From Helianthus annuus (Eukaryota > Streptophyta > Magnoliopsida > Asterales > Asteraceae): 64,000 nucleotides of DNA. This document shows, piece after piece, positions 10,793 to 20,790 of this stretch. Position 1 is the stretch's first letter. Every line of letters begins with the position of its first letter. The stretch lies in contig NC_035447.2 of assembly GCF_002127325.2 (NCBI RefSeq), forward strand, positions 29,323,249 to 29,387,248, given 5' to 3'. Both the position numbers and the translations under genes were made by a program. The notes under the pieces were generated by a model that was not told the DNA's origin, made no database searches, and saw only the letters and a program-made list of their open reading frames with translations.

Positions 10793-12248
10793 AAGTTAGA
10801 CTTGAAAATATATTATTTTTGAGATTTATATGAAAGTATAAATATTTTTGCCAAGGGAAAAATTATAAATAATTTTTCTATGAAATATTTCTTAAAATAT
10901 ATATTTTGGGAATATATATTGATGTATTTTTATTAGAAATATTATTCCGAAAAAGTTAATACAAAAATTAAGTATAAGATACTTAATAGACACAATAAAA
11001 TACGTATTCTCGTACGTATAAATATACACCGGAATACGACCTCGATACTTGGCAAAAATATACAAGTATTAGAATACGAGTATGAATACACCCATCCTTG
11101 GGAAGTTATATATGTACAAATACATAAATGTGACAAGTTAAAATATATTATTTTAACTAATATTCCAAAAATTTAATAAATATAATTTAAGTTAAAATAT
11201 TTATTATTTTAACAAATAATTATATAACTTGGAATAATATTGAAGACACATGAACTGTAACTCAAAGACACTAATTAATACCAAGTCAAGGCACGACCCG
11301 CTCGTCTAATAGACTGTAGTACGTTGTAGGTAGTCATGCACGCGAGTAGCAGCTTTGGGTTACATTCGGATACGAAGAACGCAAGATTGTGAGTTCATGT
11401 CCCCCTTTTCTTTTAACTGTTTTCGGTTTTATAACTTCAGGGGTGAAGTACATGTTTACAAATTGTTTACAAATGATTACAAAGGTATGGTTAGCTAAGG
11501 AATGAATTGTTAGATCATGTGAATGGGTAGGCGCACACTTAAGACCATTAATCCACGTACATGGACCGAGGGACATGAGTGATAGATCTATTTGGGTGTA
11601 GCGAGCCCACACCCGTGAGGACCGGGATTCGGCCCATGAGGTGACTATGTCTTACAGCCGGAGGCCCAGTACAAAATCTGCTAGGTTTGAGCCTTCCTAC
11701 GCCGTTGCACACATGTTAATGACCTTGCAAACCATTAATTGATTTGTTTTCCTTGTTTGCTTTCATACCGGATTTACAAAACATACATACTTACAGTGTT
11801 TCCAAAGTTTTATTTGTGCACACATACAAATCCATGAACTCGCTCAACTTTTGTTGATGTTTTCAAACTACATATTTTTTCAGGAAATTAAAAGTGGATC
11901 TGGCGGGCGTTTGGAAGTTTCAAGTGATGTTGGAAATAAAAGATGTCATCCGGTGTCTAAGGGTTTGGATTGTGTATCTTATCCTCGATAATATACATAG
12001 TTCAAAGCCTAGTTTTTATTAGTGTCTTTTGTCTAGTCCTTATGGAACTCTAAAACAATTTGAATGGTTTGTAACTTGGATTTGAAGTCTGTGTTTGGAT
12101 TTTAAGACAATGTTGTTGTGATGTTTTAAACTTAATCTATGGATGAACATCTTTGTTTTATCATATAGTTGTTTGTTATGGTTGAATGCAATGATATTAA
12201 GCAAGTCACACATAACCACGCTTCCGCAAAAGTCAGGGTGTGACAGTT

Positions 12249-12260
12249 TGGTATCAGAGC
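12249..12260 (+). other. Primer-binding site, gypsy family-2 element
   Basis: TGGTATCAGAGC lies three bases after the LTR end at 12245 and is complementary to the 3' end of initiator tRNA-Met. It fixes the element as plus-strand and shows that the LTR to its left is a 5' LTR. Confidence 0.85.
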
Positions 12261-12560
12261 TTCGATTGTAGCGAACTAGGATTCTTTCTCGAGTCTAGAC
12301 TACAATCATTAGGGCTCTCACGAAAATATTTTTAGAACATGTTTTCATTGCATTCACGAAACGCCCAGATCCAGGGAATAAACGTTTTTACAAAAGGAAA
12401 GACAAGAAACACGATTGCAAGGTCACATTTGTGGTTTAGTCTGGGATAGACTAGGAAGGGTAATGTGAATACATGATTGAGTGATAACTATCTTGATTGC
12501 ATACTAAGTGTTAGTGGTTAATATATGTGCACATGTCGTGATTGTTATGTTACAGGCATC

Positions 12561-14557
12561 ATGTCTTCTTCAGAGAGTGGGTTATCAGACATTGATGATC
12601 CTATGGTCATCGTCTCAGATGATGAGATTGCACCTGAGCCTGAGATACCACTACTAGAAAAGTGGTCATTTTGCTACGGAAATTTCCTACGCAAAAAAAT
12701 GTGTCGCAAATTTTGACACATTTACTACGCATTTCCTACGGAAAATAGACCTTATTTTTTTGGCCAATTTGCGACACATTAGTGACAAAAATACTAATTC
12801 TAAGTATTGTGTAGGAAATGCGTAGCAAGTACTTGCTACGCATTTAGCGACGCAATAGTGACAAAAACAAAAAATATATCGCCAAAAACCTTTTCTTTTT
12901 TCATTTTATTTATTACAAATTCGTCAGAAATGCGTAGTAAACAGGTAGTCAGAAATTTGTCATAAACTATGAAAAAATATAAAAATTAAATTTCGTGACA
13001 ATTATGTAGCAAAAATTAAAAATTAACTTCCGTTAAATGGGTAGGAAAATGCGTAGAAAATGTGTAGCAATTTGTGACAACCCTTTTCTGTCAGAAATGG
13101 GTAGGAAAATGCGTAGAAAATGCGTAAGAAACCAGTTTCCTACGAGTGGTTTTCCTACATATGCATTTTGTCACAAATTCGTAGAAAATCACGAGTTGTG
13201 ACGCATTTCCTATGGAAAATGGTGTCAGAAAATTTAATTTTTCTAGTAGTGTACTTACGTCAGACACTGAGAGTGACCCTGACATGCTATCAAATGACGA
13301 GGACGACTTTCAGCTATTCACGCTGCCCGACTTTGGCGATGATTTACCGCTTGCTGATGGTATTCCAGACAAGGATCCTTTTCTCATTCCTGTTCCAGTC
13401 CATGATCATCTCATCATTGGACATCCTGATGGTGATCATATCGTAGCTCCGATCCTCGATCATGTTCCTCTCGTGGTCATTCCGCCCGAGGATTGGCCTT
13501 TCTACGATCTGTTTGATGATAATGATGATTTGTTTGTTGCTGGTCCTCCTGTTGATGCCCAGGGTGATGGAGAGATAGATGAGGATGTTGTTGCTATCCC
13601 ACCTCCTGAGATTCATGTCATTGAGTTATCCTCTGATTCTAGTTTGCACTCTGTCTCAGATTCCTTTGACTCTGTGACGTCTTCAGCTTTACAGGCGGTC
13701 GGATTACTGCGATACGCTACCGATTCTGACGATGATATGGCTATGCCTGCTGCACCATCTCTTCCACACGACCATGAGCTTGATCCTGAGCTAGATTTTG
13801 TTCCTCTTGATCTGTCTGATGTTGCACCTGCTGATCCTGAGCCGATACCTGATCCTGACCCTATTCCTTTTGGTTTACCAGACATTGCACCCCTTATACC
13901 TGACCCAGTTCCTGCACCAGTTGACCCTCCTGTTGTTGAGCCACTTATTCCTCCACCGCACCCGCTGATGTTGCTCCTCTCCCTCCTGTAGAGTCCGATG
14001 TCCATCGTGTTGATTTACCTATCGTTTTCTTACAGGACATCCCTGCACCCTGTCCAGGGGAAGGTACTTCTGGTCAGCACCCGCGTAACGATCCTTTTGC
14101 TCCAGCAGCTTTTCCTCCGACCTCACAGGCTGCACCGTTTGCTCCTTTCACTTCTTCACCCCTTGGTGAGCCATTCCGATGGTTCCCACCATATTCTATG
14201 CCAATTTCGGATCCCTACCATCCCTCTCATTTTGTTGGCTATACACGGGATGAGTTGCTTTTATCACTTCGGCTTCAGTTTGAGATTATGAGTCGTAGAG
14301 TTTTGGAGCTTAAGCTGACTCCGCGTCCCCTACCGTGTCCTTGTCAGCCTGCTTTTGTTCCCCCTCGTTCGTCACCATCTCCTTTTGCTCATCCACCTGC
14401 TCCTCTTACTCCTTTTCCAGAGTTTGATGCTCGATTCCTTACTGTCGAGCAGCAGATCAGTTACTTGCTTCTTCATGTGTGCAAGCTCGAGGAGGAGCTC
14501 GCACATGGTCTCGGTTTGCTTTTCCTCCCTCCTCCTCCCCCGCCATCAGTACAGTAG
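12561..14557 (+). pseudogene. Pre-gag acidic Asp/Pro-rich ORF of a gypsy element, interrupted
   Basis: The ATG at 12561 follows the primer-binding site and begins MSSSESGLSDIDDPM. The product is strongly acidic at first (many D, S and E), then rich in Pro-Asp and Pro-Ala, and ends with an aromatic/Leu-rich segment (YTRDELLLSLRLQFEIM near 14240-14290) and a Leu/Glu helix followed by PPPPPP. I recognise this as the extra ORF found upstream of gag in Asteraceae gypsy elements; its function is not known to me. It is broken twice: by a CACTA element at 12649-13251, removal of which with one copy of its 3-bp target duplication leaves the frame open, and by a one-base frameshift near 13960-13966. 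The stop is at 14555-14557. Confidence 0.7.
12649..13251. mobile_element. Non-autonomous CACTA transposon, 603 bp
   Basis: The ends are CACTACTAGAA (12649-12659) and TTCTAGTAGTG (13241-13251), a perfect 11-bp terminal inverted repeat with the CACTA signature of the En/Spm superfamily. The 3-bp target duplication TAC is present at 12646-12648 and 13252-13254. Many subterminal copies of a TTTCCTACG or GCGTAG motif occur in both orientations, as expected for transposase binding sites. It encodes no transposase and would depend on one supplied in trans. Confidence 0.92.
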
Positions 14558-14973
14558 GTTTTTGGTTTTTTGTAGATTGCATTACTTTTGGTGAGAGCAC
14601 TCTGGCGGTTGGGAGGACCGTGCACTATCCCCCCCCCCCTTTTGGTGAGAGCACCACTATTGAGCCGAGATTGTGAAGCCTTTTGGAGACCACCTTTTGA
14701 CTATATGACTTTTGTATATTGATAGACTTATTGGACAAGGGTAGTGTAACCATGTGTCCCTTTTGATGTGATACACTTGTAAACAATGTAACTGTGGTCG
14801 ATGATTAATGAAAGCTCAATCGTCATGTTCTCACTAAACACATTGTTGGATTACTTGCTTATGTTGTGATTGTGTTGTTACATGATTGTTTGCTATGATA
14901 AATGCTATTATATATACATACTATATATTATTTAACAAATAAGACCTGACCTATACAATCTTCTTCTTATAAG
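14558..14973 (+). other. Spacer between pre-gag ORF and gag
   Basis: No gene is seen. A 15-mer TTTTGGTGAGAGCAC occurs twice (about 14587 and 14640) around a C-rich run. The rest is an AT-rich leader up to the gag ATG at 14974. Confidence 0.5.
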
Positions 14974-15141
14974 ATGCCTCCTCGAAAGAACACTCAGTTG
15001 CCCACAACCGAGGTAGAATTATAGGAACGCATTTCACAGGCAATCGCACAACATGAGGCCCTTCGCTCCGAACACAGCGGAGGCACCTCAGGGAATAACC
15101 CACCTAACGGCTGTACTTACAAGCAGTTTCTGGACTGCAAA
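14974..15141 (+). pseudogene. Gypsy gag, N-terminal fragment
   Basis: It begins [16 protein letters not shown], then meets an in-frame TAG at 15022-15024, and continues in the same frame to a segment reading [10 protein letters not shown], the conserved start of the gag capsid domain in this class. At 15141 it is joined directly to reverse-transcriptase sequence, so the rest of gag, the protease and the N-terminal half of RT are missing. Inferred non-functional. Confidence 0.7.
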
Positions 15142-17328
15142 ATATGAATTGAGAAAAGAAAAGCTTTACGCTAAATTTTCAAAATATGAATTTTGGTTAC
15201 AAGAAGTGCAATTTCTTGGACATCTAGTTAATCATGAAGGAATTCATGTGGATCCCACAAAAATCAAGGCGATTACTAAATGAAAGGTCCCTGAATCACC
15301 AACGGAAGTAAGAAGTTTTCTTGGACTTGCAAGATATTATAGACGGTTTATCCGAGGTTTTTCTAGAATAGCTATTCCTTTAACAAAACTGACCTGCAAA
15401 TCAGTTAAGTTTGAATGGGGACCAAAACAAGAAGAAGCTTTTAGAATTCTTAAGCAAAAGTTAACCAACGCACCCATACTCGAATTACCAGAAGGAACTG
15501 AAGAGTTTATAGTCTATTGTGATACGTCTAAGTTAGATTATGGATGTGCGTTGATGCAACGTCAAATGGTTATAGCCTATGCCTCTAGACAACTTAAGAA
15601 TCATGAAAAGAATTATACGACCCATGATCTAGAATTAGGAGCCATAATTTTTGCCCTTAAGATTTGGAGACACTATCTTTATGGTACCAAGTTTACTATT
15701 TTCATCGATCATAAGAGTCTAAGATATGTTTTTGGGCAAAAGGAATTAAATATGCGATAGAGACGCTGGATGGAAATTCTCAGTGATTATGATTGTGATA
15801 TCCGGTATCATGCAGGAAAGGCTAATGTAGTAGCCGATGCTTTAAGTCGAAAGTATCAGGAAAAGCCAAGGAGAGTACGTTCTCTCAAATTAAATCTACA
15901 GATAGATTTAAATGAGCAAATTAGAAAAATACAGGAATCAGTAATCAAGAACGATACTGAAAAATTAAAAGGAATGATTAAGGAATTAGAACAAGGAACA
16001 GATGGAATTTGGAGATTCCATAAGAAAAGAATCTGGATACCCAAACAAGGAAACCTACACCACCGAATTTTAGAAGAAGCCCATAAGTCTAAGTATACGA
16101 TACATCCTGGTAATGATAAAATGTATCGAGACTTAAGAAAGAATTTTTGATGGAGAGGTATGAAAAAGGATATAGCAACCTATGTTGCTAAATGTCTAAC
16201 CTATTTACATGTTAAAGCCGAACACCAGAAACCCTCAGGTTTATTGCAGCAACTCGAAATGCTGATGTGCAAATGGGAATTGATAACAATGGACTTTGTT
16301 ACTAAATTACCCAAGACACGAAAAGGTAATGATACAATATGGGTGATTGTAGACAGGTTAACCAAATCTGCTCATTTCTTACCGATGAAGAAAACTTTCA
16401 GTATGGAACAATTAGCCAAGTTATATGTAAATGAAATAGTTTCATTATGTGAAATTCCTTTATCTATTGTTTCTGATAGAGATAGCCGTTTACTACTCAT
16501 TTTTGGACTAGTTTCCAAAAAGCAATGGGAACCAAGTTAAATCTAAGCACTGCTTATCATCCTCAAACGGACGGACAAAGCGAAGGGACAATTCAGACAA
16601 TGGAGGATATGCTTAGAGCTTATGTAATTGATTTCGGCGAAAACTGGGAAGATCATTTACCATTAATAGAATTTTCCTACAATAACAGCCATCACACTAG
16701 TATCAATGCTGCACCATTTGAAGCACTTTATGGGCGAAAGTGTCGAACTCCAGTCTGTTGGGTACAAATTGGAGAAAAACAACTGTCTGGACTAGAAATA
16801 GTACAAGAAACAACGGACAAGATTATTCAAGTCAAGGAAAGACTAAAAGCAGCACGCGATCGCCAAAAGAGTTATGCTGATAACAGGCGAAAACCGTTGG
16901 AATTTCAAGTAGGAGATAAGGTATTATTAAAAGTTTCTCCATGGAAAGGAGTGGTTAGATTCATAAAGAAGGGGAAGCTAAGCCCCAGGTATGTTGGACC
17001 TTTTGAGATTATTAAAAGAATAGGACCAGTAGCTTACCAGCTACAACTACCAGAGGAAATGGCAGGAATACATGACGTATTTCATTTATGTAATCTCAAA
17101 AAGTGCTTAGCAGATGAATCATTAGTGGTACCTCTTAAGGATATAGAGGTAAATGAGAGATTTAAGTTTATGGAGAAACCCCTGCAGATTGAAGATAGGA
17201 AGACCAACAATCTCAAACACAAGAGATTAGTTTTGGTCAAAGTGAAATGGGATTCCAAGAGAGGACCAGAGTACACTTGGGAGATCGAGTCGGAGATGCA
17301 AAGGAAATATCCACACGTGTTCCAGTAG
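15142..17328 (+). pseudogene. Gypsy pol: RT end, RNase H, integrase, chromodomain-like tail (decayed)
   Basis: Homology begins at the RT thumb ([18 protein letters not shown]) and continues through RNase H (YCDTSKLDYG, with acidic residues of the active site near 15520-15700), the integrase zinc region, the integrase core ([26 protein letters not shown]) and a C-terminal part ending [14 protein letters not shown], which looks like a chromodomain. Stops interrupt it at 15281-15283, 15758-15760 and 16148-16150, all in one frame, and there is a frameshift near 16515. One zinc-binding Cys is replaced (CLTY where CxxC is expected). It is a dead copy of a Tekay/Del-like chromovirus. Confidence 0.85.
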
Positions 17329-17351
17329 ACCTCGAGGACGAGATCTAAAAC

Positions 17352-17364
17352 AAGGTGGGGAGGA
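17352..17364 (+). other. Polypurine tract of gypsy family-1 element
   Basis: AAGGTGGGGAGGA immediately precedes the 3' LTR start and would prime plus-strand DNA synthesis. The same tract occurs on the minus strand at 57263-57275 beside another family-1 copy. Confidence 0.8.
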
Positions 17365-18646
17365 TATAACAACTCTCCTGACACCTTTAAAATACTCCAA
17401 TACGTCCTAAAATACACCCCGTATATGAAAAATAAGCCTAAAATACCTTTATTCTTATAAAAATCAATTAAAAACAAAAATATGGGTTCCTCGCGGGGCG
17501 CGACCCATATCTTTGGGTATGTCGCGGGTCGCGACAAGGTGGCACTAGGCGAGCCCTCGTGACGCCACGTGTCCGATACGTGTTGGGTCTAGGGGGTTGA
17601 GTCGACGAAGCTAGGGCCTACCCTAGTTCTCTCGCGGGCCATGAGAGATATAGAAGCGGCCGTCGCGGGTCGCGAGCCGACCATCGATCAGATCTATAAA
17701 AAGGGGTCGAGAGCTTCAGTTTCAGTCACTCAATTCATTTCTTTTCTCTCAGTCCCCATAATAGTTAAACGTTGCTCGATATTATACCCCTAAAAAGCGA
17801 AGCTCTGCCTCGTTGTAAGTATTATAACCCCCAGTTACGTATTAGTTACTTTGCCCGATTGATCTAGAGCTCTGTAACACATGTAAATTGGGTTATCTTA
17901 CTGACACGTGTGCATTGTTTGATTTAATAGATTATAACCAGGAAATCACCAGGAAGCAGTAGTATTATCTAAAATAGAAAAGTGAGTCATCCCTTTTTTT
18001 TTTGTAAACCTTTTTGTGAGTACGTCTTATTTTTGTAAACTGTTTTTACAAAACCTCAATTGTTTTAATGTATAATTATCAGTGATTGAGTCTATGTATT
18101 CTACAATTACTGTCGATATGTTGGGATTTTGTATACATTACTTGTTACTACACTATGAGTAGTAGCATGACCATAAGTCAGGATTGACAGTACCGTGGGT
18201 GGTAAATTAGTAGATAAAAACATTGTAATCGCTCTCAATACTATAAAGATATAGAATCTTCTTTTAATTAAACTGGGATGCATTCGCTAGTATTTCTTCC
18301 TGATAAAACTTTTTAAAATGCGTTTCAGGTAACAAAATGTGAAAGCCAAATAGAAGCCAGCTGGAGAGCACTGAAGGCTTGGAAAAGTGGCTATAAAAGT
18401 TACCTAAATAAGAAAGAAGTTTTATTTCAATAAATCAGGGTTTATCCCTATAAACATGTTGTAATGGAAACCTAGGTTTTTCCCATGTATTTGTTATTTA
18501 TAAAAGTATGGTGTTTTAACTCTGATAAACTATTTCCTAACTACGGTCCTGATGTAAATTCCGGCTGCCAAATTAATAAACACCGATACCACTGATACTG
18601 TCCTCGCTGCCGCCCGCTCCCGGGGTAAGGATCGGGGGTTGCGACA
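17365..18646 (+). mobile_element. 3' LTR of gypsy family-1 element (1282 bp)
   Basis: It starts TATAACAAC, apparently from TGTAACAAC with the terminal G changed to A, directly after the polypurine tract, and ends GGGGTTGCGACA. A TATA box CTATAAAAAG is at 17694-17703. Upstream of it the U3 holds four TCGCG-N3-CGCGA dyads at 17491, 17522, 17632 and 17663. An R/U5 segment (17790-17826) matches the scrap at 6939-6974. Confidence 0.8.
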
Positions 18647-20294
18647 CATTGTTTCGAGTCGCAATCACCAAAGTCCACTGTTCATCATCATCATCATCTG
18701 ATTTCGAGTTGAGCTTTCATCTTTGATTTGGGGAAGAAGATGGCTTTTGTTATGATATATAATAATTTTTTTCTTTTATATGTATTTTTAAAGAATAAGG
18801 TGAAATGACAATTTTACCCTCATGTGCATTGCACTTGACCAGATTTAACAGAAAAATCTAACTGGGTTAGGGCTAAAGGACAAAACGTGTATGATTTAAA
18901 AACATAAAGTACAAAACTCGTTAATTTTAAACATAAAGGACATCGCCTGAAAATGGGTATAAAGATAAAGGACAATCCTTGAAATTCACTCCATTTTGTT
19001 TTTACCTTTTATTTTTGAGTTTTTATTTTGTATTTGGTATTGAATTTTAGTGATTGTCGGTTATTGTTACACCCGAGCTTTTATGTGTGAAATCTTCAAA
19101 AAAAAGGTTTGAAATTTTTTGTCGGTTTTTTTTTTTTTTTTTGTGATCTCTGATGGGTTTGTTTCTTTATGTCTTCCTAGATTGATTTTGTGGTGCTGAA
19201 TATGCTGGGAGGTATGGAATCCAACCATGGAATGGATTCAAGGCTAGGTCAGTCACACTTGTGGTTCACAAATTCTAGCACGACAGCTTTCAACCTCAAA
19301 AAAAAGAGGAACAGAGTAAGAAGTCTTCAATTCTGCAGTTGCTTACACTAACTCAGTTAAACAATGCCGCAATCAAGTCTTCAATCCTTTAAGAAATTTG
19401 TGAAATTGTGGGGGTATCCTGTTTATTGGATCTGATGCATGTGTTGTTGTTGATGATAGTGGTTTTCACTGTATGGTGTTGGGTGTTTCCAGATTCCTTT
19501 TTATGCTTTTGCTTTATTAGACTTTGTGCATTTGATAATTGTAATTTTGGTTACAGGTTTTGAACCGATGGTGGTACGAGATGTATCGGCTTATGCTTTT
19601 GCTTATCATATCCAGCTTTTAAACAAGTGGTTGACATTTTGTTCTTTGTATCAGGTTTGATTTAGAATTTTGGATTTTCTTATTTCTTATGTTGTTGAAG
19701 GCTATGCTAAAAAGTCTTACTGTCAAATATTAAAATTCTATCCAAAGTTGTTTCTTCTTTAAGCTCTGCTACTTTTTTAGGCTTATGTATAGACAAAGAT
19801 TTGCTATCGTTGCGAATTGTGTTGGTCAGTTGGATAATATGAAATCCATTGTTGTAATAGTGGTGGCAAGACTCAAGGTTAAACACCATATGTGGCATTC
19901 TGTTGCTCAGATGTAGGTGTATTGGTTTTTTGTTTGTTTGCCTTTTGGTTAAGGTCACTGAGCGTCTTTCTTTATTGTCACTTTGAGGCCACCGAGCGTC
20001 TTTATTGTCAGTAAACTCTAATGAGTTATTATTTCTGCCCTTCACGGAGGGATATTGAGAGAAACTCAAATGCTAGACAAAACACAAATACAAACGCTCC
20101 ACCACCACTCCGCCAGACTAAACTGACCGTTACATGCCAGCACCAGCACTCACCGCGTTTGTTCAGAAGATCATTTGAGGCAACTCTTGATAGGAGTCGT
20201 CTCAACCTTTTCACACAATGCGTCCTGGCCATGTTTCTTCCTTTCAATTTACACCAATATATATTGGGTTAAAAATTTTAAAAACGAATTCAAC
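18647..20294. other. Spacer, no gene assigned
   Basis: About 1.6 kb with no convincing ORF. Positions 18800-18990 resemble one arm of a fold-back repeat (phrases about 'aaaggacaaaac' and 'ataaaggacaatccttg'), probably cut by the gypsy element to the left. Positions 19140-20270 have T-rich tracts followed by AG that resemble splice acceptors, so a decayed or non-coding transcript is possible, but I cannot support one. Confidence 0.4.
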
Positions 20295-20297
20295 TTA

Positions 20298-20665
20298 GAG
20301 CATGTTTGGCTAAGCTTTTCCAACCAACTTATTGACTTAATCAAAAAGCCAATAAAGAGTTTTAGTGTTTGGCAAATGCAAAAGTCCTTTTCAAAATGAC
20401 TTTTTGAGAAGGAAAAAAAGTTATCAAAAAGTCATTTTTTAAAAAGTTAGAATGTTGTGACTTTTTGAACTAACTTATTGACTTATTAGCTTTTAGTCAT
20501 TTTACATCAATAAGCTAAGTCAAACACTTTTTAAAACACAACTTATTGACTTATTGGCTTTTCCCACCCCATAAGTTAATCTAAACACTTTTTTTAAAAA
20601 CTCCTTTTCAAAAAGTTATAAGTTAATAAGACTTTTAACTTAAATAAGCTTAGCCAAACATGCCC
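20298..20665. mobile_element. Tourist-like MITE (PIF/Harbinger type), 368 bp
   Basis: The terminal inverted repeats are GAGCATGTTTGGCTAAGC at the left and GCTTAGCCAAACATGCCC at the right, differing at one position. They are flanked by the 3-bp direct repeat TTA at 20295-20297 and 20666-20668, the PIF/Harbinger target. The interior is AT-rich with repeated ACTTATTGACTTA phrases on both strands. Its right end is 125 bp from the F-box start codon, so it sits in that promoter or 5' UTR. Confidence 0.85.
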
Positions 20666-20790
20666 TTAAAATCGCCAAACCAAAAACCATACAAAGAAAA
20701 AGCGGTCAGGAAGTGGGAGCGAATTCGAACCTTATTTCACAGCCGACAAAGAAGTGAGTGAGCTTGGTTCTAACATCCAACCAAACACTA

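Larger units (their letters stand above)
6975..12245 (+). mobile_element. 5' LTR of gypsy family-2 element, with nested insertions
   Basis: It starts TGTGACAACTG and ends GGGTGTGACA directly before a primer-binding site, which defines the orientation. At about 5.3 kb it is long because it contains two fold-back elements in TA microsatellites (9498-10790). Without them it would be about 4 kb, plausible for a large plant gypsy LTR. No ORF in it looks like a real gene. A CT-rich, leader-like stretch occurs near 7860-8090. A second copy of this LTR is not present in the window, so the start is inferred from the terminal TGTGACA pattern. Confidence 0.55.

Noticed and set aside
13613..14005. Minus-strand ORF of 130 codons rich in Gly and Ser
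   Set aside because: Antisense of the Pro/Asp-rich pre-gag ORF; composition follows from the sense strand.
17491..17675. CGCG dyads read as CAMTA binding sites
   Set aside because: The CAMTA consensus is VCGCGB; the flanking T before and A after CGCG in these dyads break it on both strands.
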